From: Halobacterium salinarum DSM 3754
GTDB taxonomy: Archaea > Halobacteriota > Halobacteria > Halobacteriales > Halobacteriaceae
Direction: 5' to 3'
Length of the DNA: 64,000 bases
NCBI RefSeq assembly: GCF_008124605.1
Contig: NZ_VRYN01000002.1
Span: 310,001 to 374,000, forward strand
Both the position numbers and the translations under genes were made by a program. Below, piece by piece: positions 1 through 8,546 of this stretch (positions are counted from its first letter, which is position 1; every line of letters starts with the position of its first letter). The notes under the pieces are model-generated. The model was not told where the DNA came from. It did not search any database and was given only the letters and a program-made list of their open reading frames with translations.

Positions 1-1
1 G

Positions 2-562
2 CTGTCGGTGGACACCCGGAAAGCCGAGGTCGCGCGGCAGGCCCTGGAGGCGGGGGCGGACATCCTCAACGACGTGACCGGGTTGGACGACCCCGAGATG
101 CGGTTCGTGGCCGCCGAGTACGACGCCCCGATCGTCGTGATGCATTCGATCGACGCGCCGGTCGACCCCGACAGCGATCCCGACTACGACGACGTGGTCG
201 ACGACGTCATCGCGGAGCTCACCGAGCGCGTGCTGCTCGCCGAGAAGGCCGGCGTCCCCCGCGAGCGGATCATCGTCGACCCCGGGCTCGGGTTCGGCAA
301 AAGCGCCGCCGAGGGCTTCGAGTTGCTGGACCGCGCCGACGAGTTCCACGCGCTCGGCGGCCCCGTGCTGGTCGGGCACAGCCACAAGTCGATGTTCGGC
401 GCGGTCGACCGCTACCCGGACGAAGGCGGGTACGCGACCGCGGCCGCGTCGGCGCTGGCGGCCGACCGCGGCGCGGACATCGTGCGCGTCCACGACGTGC
501 CCGAGAACGTCGCCGCCGTCCGGGTCGCCGAGGCAACCCGGACCGGTGCGGACGCGGAGTGA
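2..562 (+). CDS. folP: Dihydropteroate synthase, C-terminal part (5' end outside window)
   Basis: The reading frame is open to the left edge, so the true start lies upstream; 186 residues are visible. DHPS joins p-aminobenzoate to the pterin pyrophosphate in folate synthesis. Visible family motifs are SVDTRK near the edge, then AGADILNDVTG, a PIVVMH segment, IIVDPGLGFGKS (pterin/phosphate-binding strand) and a GHSHKSMFG segment, with a terminal ADIVRVHDV strand, as expected for the C-terminal half of the TIM barrel. In haloarchaea this domain is often fused behind a folylpolyglutamate synthase (FolC) domain, but that part cannot be seen here. The pabBAC genes at 19-22 kb would supply its p-aminobenzoate. 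Confidence 0.93.
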   Translation: MSVDTRKAEVARQALEAGADILNDVTGLDDPEMRFVAAEYDAPIVVMHSIDAPVDPDSDPDYDDVVDDVIAELTERVLLAEKAGVPRERIIVDPGLGFGKSAAEGFELLDRADEFHALGGPVLVGHSHKSMFGAVDRYPDEGGYATAAASALAADRGADIVRVHDVPENVAAVRVAEATRTGADAE

Positions 563-583
563 CGCGGCGGGCAGCGCCCGCCC

Positions 584-1651
584 TCAGAACAGTCCGGTCG
601 CGGCCTGTGCGTCCGCGTACGCCGTGAGGTAGGTGTCGAGGAACTGCTCGTGGTCGTGCTCGGCGAACGACTCGTCAACGGCCTTGCGTTCGAGGTCGCC
701 CGCCTGCACCAGGCATTCGGTGATCTCCTCGTCGCTGGTCGCGCGGAACCCACGCGGGTACGTCTCGATGAGCTCGTGGGCCGACGACTCGGCATGGTAC
801 TCGACGATCCCGACGCAGCCACACGCCAGCGCCCGCAGCAGGTCGTGCGCGAACGGCGTTTTCTCGGCGGTGTGAACGTAGACGTGAGCGTTTTTGAATA
901 TCTCGACGCGCTCGTCGACCGTGCAGTCCCCGACGAAATCAACGCGGTCGGCGATCCGGAGGTCGCGGGCCTGGCGCTCGTAGTCGGCGCGAGCCGGGCC
1001 GTCGCCGACGATGGTGCAGTTCCAGTCGTACTCGCGGAACTCCGCGAGCGCGAGGAACAGGGATTCGACGTTGGCGTCGCCGTCGAGACGGCGGCTGCAG
1101 ACGATGTCGCCGCCGCCACCGGGGACGGCGTGCCGGATGCGGTCCATGTCGATCCCCGTGGGGAGGACGCGGATCGCGTCGGTGCGCCCGCCGTGCTCGC
1201 GAACCGCCGTTTTGACCGTTCGGGACGGCGTCACGACGACCGCGGGCTTGCGGGCGGCGTAGCCGTACGCGCGCCCCGTCAGGCCGCCGTGCGCCTCGGG
1301 GGTGTCGTACCAGTCGACGACGAGGGGCGCGCCGGCCAGCAACGCCCCCCAGCGCGCGCCGTAGACGTGGCCGGGCGTTCGGCTGGTCGCGTGCACCACG
1401 TCGGGGCCGAGCGTGCGCACCATGCCGGCGGCTTTGGGCGCGAACCACCGCTGGCCGCGGTCGGGCGTCACCGCGTGGTACGTCACCCCGTCGTAGTCGA
1501 AGACGTCGGGCTGGCCGTCCCACCACTGCGCACAGCAGACGTGGACGTCGTGGCCGCGGTCGAGCAGGCAGTCCGCGAGCAACGCGAGCCGGTCGAGGTC
1601 GTCGCCGTGCTCGTGGTGGGTGGTTGTCTCCGAGACGAACGCCACGCGCAT
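584..1651 (-). CDS. Glycosyltransferase, GT4-like (GT-B fold)
   Basis: A 355-residue protein starting MRVAFVSETTTHH. The N-terminal half has the Rossmann-like pattern of GT-B enzymes (DDLDRLALLADCLLDRGHDV, GPDVVHATSRTPGHV). The C-terminal half carries the family 4 donor-binding signature, with IVGDGPARADY, RVDFVGDCTVDERVEIFKNAHVYVHTAEKTPF and a LLRALACGCVGIVEY segment near residue 275. It probably transfers a nucleotide-activated sugar to a lipid or glycan at the cytoplasmic membrane face; donor and acceptor are not predictable. It is divergent from the S9 peptidase. A TATA-like ggtttttat stretch on the minus strand about 24 nt upstream suggests a leaderless mRNA. Confidence 0.85.
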   Translation of the reverse strand: MRVAFVSETTTHHEHGDDLDRLALLADCLLDRGHDVHVCCAQWWDGQPDVFDYDGVTYHAVTPDRGQRWFAPKAAGMVRTLGPDVVHATSRTPGHVYGARWGALLAGAPLVVDWYDTPEAHGGLTGRAYGYAARKPAVVVTPSRTVKTAVREHGGRTDAIRVLPTGIDMDRIRHAVPGGGGDIVCSRRLDGDANVESLFLALAEFREYDWNCTIVGDGPARADYERQARDLRIADRVDFVGDCTVDERVEIFKNAHVYVHTAEKTPFAHDLLRALACGCVGIVEYHAESSAHELIETYPRGFRATSDEEITECLVQAGDLERKAVDESFAEHDHEQFLDTYLTAYADAQAATGLF

Positions 1652-1753
1652 ACTCTCGGGGACGAAACACGGCGATAAAAACCGTTCCGTTCGGGGCCGT
1701 CAGCGGGCTGCCGGAACCCGAACGGATAACGCGTGGCCCCGAGACGCGTGCGT

Positions 1754-3550
1754 ATGGCATACGACATCGAGCGGTATCTCGATATTCGGGGGGCCGGCGA
1801 CCCGACGTACGGGCCGACGGGCGAGTTGGCGTTCACACTGGGCACGACCGGGACCGCACAAGTGTGGGCTCTCGGTGCCCCCGGGGCGTGGCCGACACAG
1901 CTGACGTTTCACGACGAGCGCGTGCAGTGGGCGTCGTTCTCACCGACCCGCGAGGAACTCGCCTACGGGATGGACACGGGCGGCGACGAGTTCACGCAAC
2001 TGCATCGGGTGTCCGGCGACGGCAGCGAGGACGTGCAGTTGACCGCGTTCCCGGACGCGAAACACGACTGGGGTGGCTGGAGCCACGACGGCGACCGGAT
2101 CGCGTACACCGCCAACCGCCGTGACGCCAGTCGATTCGACGTGTACGTCCAGGGGCGCGACGAGGCGGGTGCCAACGCCGACTGCGTGCGCGTGGGGGAC
2201 ACGTTCGACCTGCCGTCGGTCGTGGGGTGGAGCCCCAGCGACGACCGCCTGCTGGTCGTCGACACGCACTCGAATTTCGACCAGGACGTTGCCGTGCTGG
2301 ACGTGGACACGGGCGAGATCACGCGCGCAACCGCAGGGCTCGACGCCGACACGCGGTTCTCATGGGTAGCGTGGGCACCCGACGGCGGCGGCGTCTACGT
2401 CACCACCGACCACGACGCCGACACCCGGTATCTGGGGCTGCTCGACCCCGAGACGGGGGCCATCTCGCGGGTGGCTGACGGCGGCGATTGGCCGATCGAG
2501 GCGGTCGTCACGGCCCACGACGCCGGCCGGCTGGCGTACGTTCGGAACCGTGACGGGTACAGCGAACTCACCATCGCCGACGCCGCCGGCACCACCCTCA
2601 CCGAGCAGCCCACCCCGGAACTCCCCGACGGCGTGATCAGGGGGCTTTCCTGGGGGCCGGACGGTGACACGCTCGCCGTCGTGGTTTCGGCCGCCACCGA
2701 GAACCCGAACGTCTTCGTGGTCGATGTCGCCACCGGCGCCGCCACACAGTGGACGAACGCGGCCACGGCCGGCATCCCGAAGTCGACGTTCCGCGAGCCG
2801 GAGTTGGTCCGCTACGAGACGTTCGACGGCCGCGAGATCCCGGCGCTGTTCACGCGCCCCGACGGCGACGGCCCGCACCCGGTCATCGTGGACTTCCACG
2901 GCGGCCCCGAGGGCCAGCGCCGCCCCTCGTTCCTGTCGCTGCGCCAGTACTTCGTGGACAACGGCTACGCCGTCTTCGAGCCGAACGTGCGCGGGTCGTC
3001 GGGCTACGGGGCGACGTACATGAACCTCGACAACGTCCGCAACCGGATGGACGCCGTCGCCGACGGGAAGGCGGGCGTCGAGTGGCTCACCGCCCGCACC
3101 GACATCGACGCGGACCGCGTGGTCGCGTACGGCGGCTCCTACGGCGGGTTCATGGTGTTGGCGTCGCTGACCGAATACCCCGAGCTGTGGGCGGCCGGCG
3201 TCGACATCGTGGGGATCGCCAACTTCGTGACGTTCCTGGAGAACACCGGCGACTGGCGGCGCGAACACCGCGAGTCGGAGTACGGCAGCCTCGACGCGGA
3301 CCGCGAGTTCCTCGAATCCATCAGCCCGACGAACAACGCCGACCGGATCCGCGCCCCGTTGCTCGTGTTACACGGCGCCAACGACCCCCGGGTGCCGGTG
3401 GGGGAGGCCGAACGCATCGTCGAGCAGGCCAGCGCCCACGTCCCCGTCGAGAAGCACGTCTTCGACGACGAGGGCCACGGGTTCAGCAAGCGTGCGAACA
3501 AGCAGGCGGCCTACCGGGCGGTCGTGGACTTCCTCGACGACCACGCATAG
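1754..3550 (+). CDS. S9 family serine peptidase (acylaminoacyl-peptidase-like)
   Basis: A 598-residue cytosolic protein with a beta-propeller N-terminal half (repeated SPTREELAYG, WSHDGDRIAYTANR, WSPSDDRLLVV, WAPDGGGVYVTTD blades) and a C-terminal alpha/beta hydrolase domain. The catalytic triad is visible: Ser462 in GGSYGGF, Asp544 in HGANDPRVP and His575 in DEGHGFSK. Family members cleave short peptides or acyl-amino acids, and the propeller limits substrate size. I take the ATG at 1754 (MAYDIERYL) rather than the in-frame start seven codons earlier, because the family begins there and a ggataac TATA-like box lies about 27 nt before it. Confidence 0.92.
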   Translation: MAYDIERYLDIRGAGDPTYGPTGELAFTLGTTGTAQVWALGAPGAWPTQLTFHDERVQWASFSPTREELAYGMDTGGDEFTQLHRVSGDGSEDVQLTAFPDAKHDWGGWSHDGDRIAYTANRRDASRFDVYVQGRDEAGANADCVRVGDTFDLPSVVGWSPSDDRLLVVDTHSNFDQDVAVLDVDTGEITRATAGLDADTRFSWVAWAPDGGGVYVTTDHDADTRYLGLLDPETGAISRVADGGDWPIEAVVTAHDAGRLAYVRNRDGYSELTIADAAGTTLTEQPTPELPDGVIRGLSWGPDGDTLAVVVSAATENPNVFVVDVATGAATQWTNAATAGIPKSTFREPELVRYETFDGREIPALFTRPDGDGPHPVIVDFHGGPEGQRRPSFLSLRQYFVDNGYAVFEPNVRGSSGYGATYMNLDNVRNRMDAVADGKAGVEWLTARTDIDADRVVAYGGSYGGFMVLASLTEYPELWAAGVDIVGIANFVTFLENTGDWRREHRESEYGSLDADREFLESISPTNNADRIRAPLLVLHGANDPRVPVGEAERIVEQASAHVPVEKHVFDDEGHGFSKRANKQAAYRAVVDFLDDHA

Positions 3551-3582
3551 CTTTAGTGGTCCGGGAGCGACACACCGACGTG

Positions 3583-4653
3583 ATGCATGCGGTCGTGCTC
3601 GGCGTGCTGCCCGGCCTCTCGTACGCCGTTGCCCGCCTGGCGGCGCGCGCCGCCATCCGCCGGCCCGGCCGAGCGGCCGCCACGGCGCGGCTGCGGCGCG
3701 CGAACCGCGCCCTCCAGGCGGTCGCTGCGCTGACCGGGCTGGCCGTCGCCATGGAGTCGCTGCTCGCGGACGCCGTCCCCGCAGCCGTCCCCGGTCCCCC
3801 GGGGGGTGGCGTGCTCGTCGGCCTCGCGAGCATGGTGGCTGTCGGGGGTGTGGGGCCTGCGCTGGCGGTTCACCTGGGCACCCGGCCGGCGTGGGCGGCA
3901 GTCACACGGACGGCCGTGGACTACCGCCGCACCGTCCGCCGGTATCTCCTCGTCGTGTGCGCGGTGGCGCTGCCGGCGTTCGCGGTGGTTGCCGCGTGGG
4001 TCGCAGCCCCAGCGGGCCTCCCGAGGCTCGCCGCGATCCTGGCGGCGGCGGTCGGGATCGCGGCCGTCGGCCCCGTACTCGCCGGGGGGCATCCCGCCGT
4101 TGGCACCCCGACCGAGCGCGAGCGAGCGTGCGTGCCGGCATGCGCGCGAGACCTCCGCCTCCGCGTCGTGGATGCGTCGGGCGGCCTCGGCCCGAACGCG
4201 GTCGCGACCGGTGTGGTGCCCGGTTTCCGGTGTGTGTTCGTCACGGCGGCGGTGTTCGAGCGCCTCGACGACGGCGCGGCGGCGGCGGTGATCGCCCACG
4301 AGGCCGGCCACCACCATCGCGGCCACCTCGGGCTGCGGCTGCTCGCCGTTGTGACGGCGCTGGCACCGCTGCTGTGCGTCGCCAGCAGCGCCGTCGCCGT
4401 GGGCGCGGGTGGCGCAGCGGTGGCGTCGGCCGTGCTCCTGGTTGCGGTCGGCCCCGTCATCCGGTGGACGGAGTTCGACGCGGACGCGTACGCTGCCCGG
4501 CACGTCACGGCGGTGGCGATGGCGCGCGCGCTGGCGGCGGTCGCACCACGGGACGCCGCGGCGGCGGAGCGCGGGCGGGTGGCCGGCGCGCTCGCGCTTC
4601 ACCCGTCGGTCAGCGCCCGGCGGCGCCGCCTCAGCGACCACAACGCTCATTGA
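3583..4653 (+). CDS. M48 family membrane metalloprotease
   Basis: A 356-residue integral membrane protein. Several hydrophobic segments cover the N-terminal half (AVVLGVLPGLSYAVARLAA, YLLVVCAVALPAFAVVAAWVA, LAAILAAAVGIAAVGPVLAGG). A zinc-protease domain follows, with HEAGHHHRGH: His239 and His243 are the zinc ligands and Glu240 the base. A later WTEFDADAYAARH segment supplies the third-ligand Glu region. The family (HtpX/Ste24-like) cleaves membrane proteins for quality control. The ATG at 3583 is chosen because upstream sequence in this frame is a shadow of the S9 gene; a GTG one codon earlier is possible. A second M48 gene lies at 58195. Confidence 0.85.
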   Translation: MHAVVLGVLPGLSYAVARLAARAAIRRPGRAAATARLRRANRALQAVAALTGLAVAMESLLADAVPAAVPGPPGGGVLVGLASMVAVGGVGPALAVHLGTRPAWAAVTRTAVDYRRTVRRYLLVVCAVALPAFAVVAAWVAAPAGLPRLAAILAAAVGIAAVGPVLAGGHPAVGTPTERERACVPACARDLRLRVVDASGGLGPNAVATGVVPGFRCVFVTAAVFERLDDGAAAAVIAHEAGHHHRGHLGLRLLAVVTALAPLLCVASSAVAVGAGGAAVASAVLLVAVGPVIRWTEFDADAYAARHVTAVAMARALAAVAPRDAAAAERGRVAGALALHPSVSARRRRLSDHNAH

Positions 4654-4674
4654 CCGACGGCGTGACCCACGCGT

Positions 4675-5703
4675 GTGGCTGGTTTCCGTCGCCGCACAGC
4701 GTCCCGTTGGCGCCGCGCAGTCGCCAGGTTCGTGGTGGCTGGCAGTGCAGTCGCCGGGCTGCTGTACGCCGTCGGCTGGCGGCAGGTGGCCGCGGGCCTG
4801 GCGAGCGCCGAGCCGGCGGTCGTCGCGCTCGCCGTGCTGGCGTCGCTTGCGGGAACGGCCGTCAGCGCTGACGGGGTCCGGGTTGCGATGGGCGTGTCCC
4901 GGGTTGCTCCCGATCGGCGGCTGGCGTGCCGGGCCGCGGTCGGCGGCATGTTCGTGGGCGCTGTGCTGCCCGCCGGCGGCCTCGGGAAGGCTGCGTTCAC
5001 TGCGTACGTGGTGGGGCGAAGCGACGCCGCCACCACGGCGCAGGCTGTCGGCGGCGTCACCGGCTGGGAGGTGGCGAAGATGGCTGCGTCGGCGACGGTG
5101 GCGGTGGCTGGGGTGGCCGGCGTGCTCGCGGCCGGCGGGGCCGTCGAAACCGCGGGACTGGTGGCCGCCGCGTTCGGCGGCGTGTGTGTGACTGGCGTGG
5201 CTGCGGGGGCGCTCGTGGTTCGGCGGCGACGCCTCGTGGTCGGCCTCGCGGTGTGGCTGCTGGCGGGCGTCGCGCGCGTGCTCCCTGGGCGCTGGGAGCC
5301 GCCCACGCGGGAGCGCGTCCGCGCCGGGCTGGACGCCGCCCTCGAAAGCGTCGGCGTGCTCGCGCGAACCCCACAGCGGCTCGCCGCCGTGACCGGGGCG
5401 GCGCACGCGGCGTGGCTGTGCAGCGCGCTGGCGCTGGTGTTGTGCCTCCACGCGGTGGGGTTGTGGGTGTCGCCGGCGGTGGCGCTGGTGGCGCTCCCGG
5501 TTGCGGGGTTCGCGCACGTCGTCCCCGTGCCGGGCGGTCTGGGTCCGGTTGACGCCGCGCTGGGCGGCGTCATCGCGGCACTCACCGGGCACGCGCTGGC
5601 GACGTTGGCGTCGGCGCTCGTGTTGTTCCGGGTGGCGACGTACGGCACGCGCGTGGTCGTCGGCGGGGTGGCACTGTGGCGGCTGCGCGCCGCGCTCAGA
5701 TGA
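4675..5703 (+). CDS. Lysylphosphatidylglycerol synthase TM-region / UPF0104 membrane protein (flippase-like)
   Basis: A 342-residue polytopic protein with about seven or eight hydrophobic stretches. Family hallmarks are the GGMFVGAVLPAGGLGKAAFTAYVVGR segment near residue 85 and the C-terminal PVAGFAHVVPVPGGLGPVDAALGG segment near residue 275. The family covers AglD-like and MprF-N-like proteins thought to flip lipids or lipid-linked sugars; the substrate here is unknown. It starts at GTG 22 nt after the M48 gene, so the two may be co-transcribed. Its stop overlaps the stop of convergent egsA by 8 nt. Alternative GTG starts lie close by. Confidence 0.8.
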   Translation: MAGFRRRTASRWRRAVARFVVAGSAVAGLLYAVGWRQVAAGLASAEPAVVALAVLASLAGTAVSADGVRVAMGVSRVAPDRRLACRAAVGGMFVGAVLPAGGLGKAAFTAYVVGRSDAATTAQAVGGVTGWEVAKMAASATVAVAGVAGVLAAGGAVETAGLVAAAFGGVCVTGVAAGALVVRRRRLVVGLAVWLLAGVARVLPGRWEPPTRERVRAGLDAALESVGVLARTPQRLAAVTGAAHAAWLCSALALVLCLHAVGLWVSPAVALVALPVAGFAHVVPVPGGLGPVDAALGGVIAALTGHALATLASALVLFRVATYGTRVVVGGVALWRLRAALR

Positions 5704-6754
5704 CGCCCGTGCGGCTGGCGGCCTCGCGGGCGGCCACCTCGCTGATGCCGCCCCCGAGGATCGTGTATCGGTCCCGGATCTCGTGGGCGGAGGTGAGTGC
5801 CGCCAGTACCTCGTCGTCGGCGACGCCGAGCTCGTCGGCGGTCGTCGGCGCGTCCAGGCTCGCCAGCGCGTCCCGGACCGCCATCCACTGCCCCTCCTGG
5901 CCGGAGTGGAGGTACTCCGCGAGGATGGAGCCGACGCCCACCTGGTGGCCGTGGAGGGCTTTCCCGGGCGCGATGCGGTCGAGTTGGTGGCTGAACAGGT
6001 GCTCGCTGCCCGAGGCGGGCCGCGAGGAGTCCGCGATCGACATCGCAACGCCCGAGGACACCAGTGCCTTCACCACGACCCACGCCGACTCCTCGAGTTC
6101 GGGCTTGATGTTGGCGGCGTTGTCCACGAGCATCTCGGCGGTCATCTGGGAGAGCGCGCCGGCGTACTCGCTGTACGGGACGTGCTGGAGGCGGTTGGCC
6201 AGCCGCCAGTCTTTGACCGCGGTGTAGTTCGAAATGATGTCCGCACAGCCGGCCGTCGTCAACTCCCAGGGCGCGTCGGCGATGACGCCGGTGTCAGCGA
6301 TGACCGCCAGCGGCGGGGCGGCCGACACCGAGTGGCGGGTGTCGCCCTCGGGGACCGACCCCCGACCGGAGACGATGCCGTCGTGGCTCGCCGCCGTCGG
6401 CACGCTCACGAACCCGACGTTCAGGTGGTCGCTGGCCAGCTTCGCGATGTCGATCGCTTTCCCACCGCCGACCCCCACGAGGTAGCCGGGGTCGACGGCC
6501 TCGGCCTCACCGAGCACCCGCTCGACGGAGTTAAACGTCGCCTCCTCGACGACCACGACGGCCGGGTCGTCGCCGACGGCTTCGAACTGCGCGACGACGT
6601 TCTCCGCGGCCACCGTCTTCGGCGTCGGACTCGTCACCACGAGTGGCCGCCCCGTCAGGTGGGTGTCGCGGACGACCTCCACCGCGTCGTCGAGCACGCC
6701 GTGCCCGACGACAACGTTCCGCGGGAGCCGGATCCACGTCGACTTCTCGAACAT
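5696..6754 (-). CDS. egsA: sn-glycerol-1-phosphate dehydrogenase [NAD(P)+]
   Basis: A 352-residue enzyme that reduces dihydroxyacetone phosphate to sn-glycerol-1-phosphate, the stereochemically archaeal glycerol backbone of membrane lipids. The N-terminus (FEKSTWIRLPRNVVVGHGVL) and the YLVGVGGGKAIDIAKLA nucleotide-binding motif near residue 95 are diagnostic. The metal/substrate region includes SVPTAASHDGIVSGRGSV near residue 120, the TAGCADIISNYTAVKDW segment and a later GHQVGVGSILAEYLH segment with a metal-ligand His. Full family length. The start codon is preceded by a core promoter enclosed in a perfect inverted repeat, listed separately, which suggests direct regulation of this essential lipid gene. 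Confidence 0.97.
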   Translation of the reverse strand: MFEKSTWIRLPRNVVVGHGVLDDAVEVVRDTHLTGRPLVVTSPTPKTVAAENVVAQFEAVGDDPAVVVVEEATFNSVERVLGEAEAVDPGYLVGVGGGKAIDIAKLASDHLNVGFVSVPTAASHDGIVSGRGSVPEGDTRHSVSAAPPLAVIADTGVIADAPWELTTAGCADIISNYTAVKDWRLANRLQHVPYSEYAGALSQMTAEMLVDNAANIKPELEESAWVVVKALVSSGVAMSIADSSRPASGSEHLFSHQLDRIAPGKALHGHQVGVGSILAEYLHSGQEGQWMAVRDALASLDAPTTADELGVADDEVLAALTSAHEIRDRYTILGGGISEVAAREAASRTGVI

Positions 6755-6766
6755 ACCGGGACTCCC

Positions 6767-6798
6767 TCGGGGACGAGTAAAAACCTACTCGTCGGCGA
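6767..6798 (-). promoter_or_regulatory. egsA core promoter inside a perfect 8-6-8 inverted repeat
   Basis: GACGAGTA (6772-6779), a 6-nt AT-rich spacer (6780-6785) and TACTCGTC (6786-6793) form a perfect inverted repeat. Read on the minus strand, the spacer and flanks give a tttttac TATA-like element centred about 28 nt before the egsA ATG, where TATA sits in leaderless haloarchaeal promoters. A dimeric repressor bound here would block TFB/TBP. The repeat is seen directly; the operator role is inference. Confidence 0.55.
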
Positions 6799-6912
6799 GC
6801 CGGTCGCTCCCCGCGGCGGTCGTCGGGTTTCACGCAGAGGCCAGCGAGGTCGCCGTCGACGGGCGGCAAAAGCGCTCCGGCAGGTTCGTGACTGCGGCTC
6901 GTGTATCGGCCC

Positions 6913-7902
6913 TCAGACCGTGTCCAGCACGTCCAGCAGCCGGTCTTCCGTTTCGCGGTCGGGGCCGTTGTCGTCACCGGTGCGGCCGTGCTCGCGGTGG
7001 GCATCGACCGTGCGCTGCATCGCCTCGGCCGGCGGCGTCGACTCGTAGCCCAGCTCGGCGATCTTGGTGGTGTCGAGCACGTGGGGGGCGTCGCGGTACA
7101 GCGGGAACTCACCGGGGCCGAGGTCGACGATGGAGAGTTCGCGGGGACTCGTATACGAGCGCTCGACGCTCGTGTCGAGGGCGTCCGCGATCAGATCGAG
7201 CATGCCGTCGAGGGTGACGGCGTTGCGGTCGCCGACGTTGTACGCCTCGCCCGGCTCGCCGTCCTCGGCGACCAGCCGAAGGCCGCGAGCCACGTCCTCG
7301 ACGTAGACGCGCTGCCAGAGGTTCGTGCCATCCCCGGGCACGACGATCTCGTCGCGTTCGGCGACCCGCTCAACCCAGTACGCGAGCCGTTCGGTGTAGT
7401 CGTGGGGGCCGTAGACGACCGGCGGGCGCACCGCCATCGCCGGCACCCCGCGGGCGGCGGCCTCGAAGACGATGCGGTCGCCGGCGGCCTTCCGCGCGCC
7501 GTAGGTCGCCGACGAGTCGTCGGTGGCTTCCTCGGCAGAACAGGACTCCAATCGGGTTTCGCCCTCGCGTTTGGGCACCTCTTCGGCGGCGTACGCCGCG
7601 CCGCTGGAGACGTAGACGTAGGCGTCGACGTCGCCGAAGATGTCGGTCGCGGACTCCACGTCACGGGGCTTGTACGCCACGCAGTCGAAGACGGCATCCG
7701 GATCGACCGTCCGCTTGGCGTCGAGGAGGGCGCGGCGCTCGGTGCGGTCGCCCTCGACGCGGGCGACGCGGTCGTCGTCGGCGAACGGGTTGTCGTGGGT
7801 CCCCCGGTTGAACGTCGTCACGTCGTAGTCGTGGGCCAGCAGCTCCGCGACGAGGTGGCGGCCGATGAACCGCGTGCCGCCGATCACAAGTGCCGTGTCC
7901 AT
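6913..7902 (-). CDS. NAD-dependent epimerase/dehydratase (extended SDR)
   Basis: A 329-residue extended short-chain dehydrogenase. It opens with the Rossmann glycine motif GGTRFIGRHLV, has DVDAYVYVSSGAAY with the catalytic Ser, and YGARKAAGD (the YxxxK pair) near residue 140. A VYGPHDYTERLAYWVERV substrate-binding region follows. Family members epimerise or dehydrate nucleotide sugars or act as atypical reductases; the substrate is not predictable. A 158-nt gap separates it from egsA, on the same strand. No sugar-pathway cluster surrounds it. Confidence 0.85.
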   Translation of the reverse strand: MDTALVIGGTRFIGRHLVAELLAHDYDVTTFNRGTHDNPFADDDRVARVEGDRTERRALLDAKRTVDPDAVFDCVAYKPRDVESATDIFGDVDAYVYVSSGAAYAAEEVPKREGETRLESCSAEEATDDSSATYGARKAAGDRIVFEAAARGVPAMAVRPPVVYGPHDYTERLAYWVERVAERDEIVVPGDGTNLWQRVYVEDVARGLRLVAEDGEPGEAYNVGDRNAVTLDGMLDLIADALDTSVERSYTSPRELSIVDLGPGEFPLYRDAPHVLDTTKIAELGYESTPPAEAMQRTVDAHREHGRTGDDNGPDRETEDRLLDVLDTV

Positions 7903-7937
7903 ACGCCGGGGGACGGCGCGGAACGCAAAAGTGGTGG

Positions 7938-8468
7938 CTATTCGACGGTGAACGGCGCGACCAGGGCGGTCTGCTCGTCGTCGACGTCGACGATGGTCGA
8001 GAACGCGTACCGCGACCCCGACGCCAGATCCAGCACGTCGCCGTAGACGGTGTCATCGCTGGTATCGGGGTCCGCGTCACCGACCCCGACCCGCCAGTGG
8101 ATGCGGTCGCCCGCGGAGAGCGTCGTCCACGGCTGGATGACGGGGTCCTCTCTGACCGTCTTCCAGCCGCTGTCGGTCTCCCGGTAGACCGTCCAGTCGT
8201 GGGGGTTCAGTCCGATCTCGTCGGCGTCGTCGTTGCCCAGCGTGACGGGGACGACGCCGCCCCTGGAGACGGTGGTCTGGTCCTGGGTGAACGTGATCGG
8301 GTGGCCGTCGGACGCGCCGGCACACACCACGGTGTCGACGGCGTCGTTGTCGCTGTGCATGGTCGGACAGTCGTCGGTGTCGTCGGAGTCACTCACGCTG
8401 TCGGTTCGACCGAGACAGCCCGTTGTTGTAAGCACTGCGGCAGTCGCGAGGAATGCACGTCGCTTCAT
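7938..8468 (-). CDS. Tat-exported lipoprotein of unknown function
   Basis: A 176-residue exported protein. The start at 8468 (MKRRAFLAT) is chosen over the in-frame codon seven residues earlier because it yields a clean Tat-like signal: KRRAFL, a short hydrophobic stretch, then a lipobox ending TTGC with Cys18 as the lipidation site. After a Ser/Asp-rich linker comes a beta-rich domain with SRGGVVPVTLGNDDADEIGLN and HDWTVYRETDSGW. The mature protein is very acidic. It is likely anchored outside the membrane. I recognise no enzymatic motif; similar short haloarchaeal lipoproteins are uncharacterised. Confidence 0.8.
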   Translation of the reverse strand: MKRRAFLATAAVLTTTGCLGRTDSVSDSDDTDDCPTMHSDNDAVDTVVCAGASDGHPITFTQDQTTVSRGGVVPVTLGNDDADEIGLNPHDWTVYRETDSGWKTVREDPVIQPWTTLSAGDRIHWRVGVGDADPDTSDDTVYGDVLDLASGSRYAFSTIVDVDDEQTALVAPFTVE

Positions 8469-8546
8469 ACATCGACCATCGTCCCACACGCAAGAAACGG
8501 TTACGAGGACTAAAACACCGATTGAACATACGGCGGCCTGGGGGAG

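Noticed and set aside
3553-6048. 831-residue open frame on the minus strand across the M48 and UPF0104 genes and the end of egsA
   Set aside because: Composition is Arg/Pro/His-rich with no motif; it is the antisense shadow of high-GC genes that have clear family matches.
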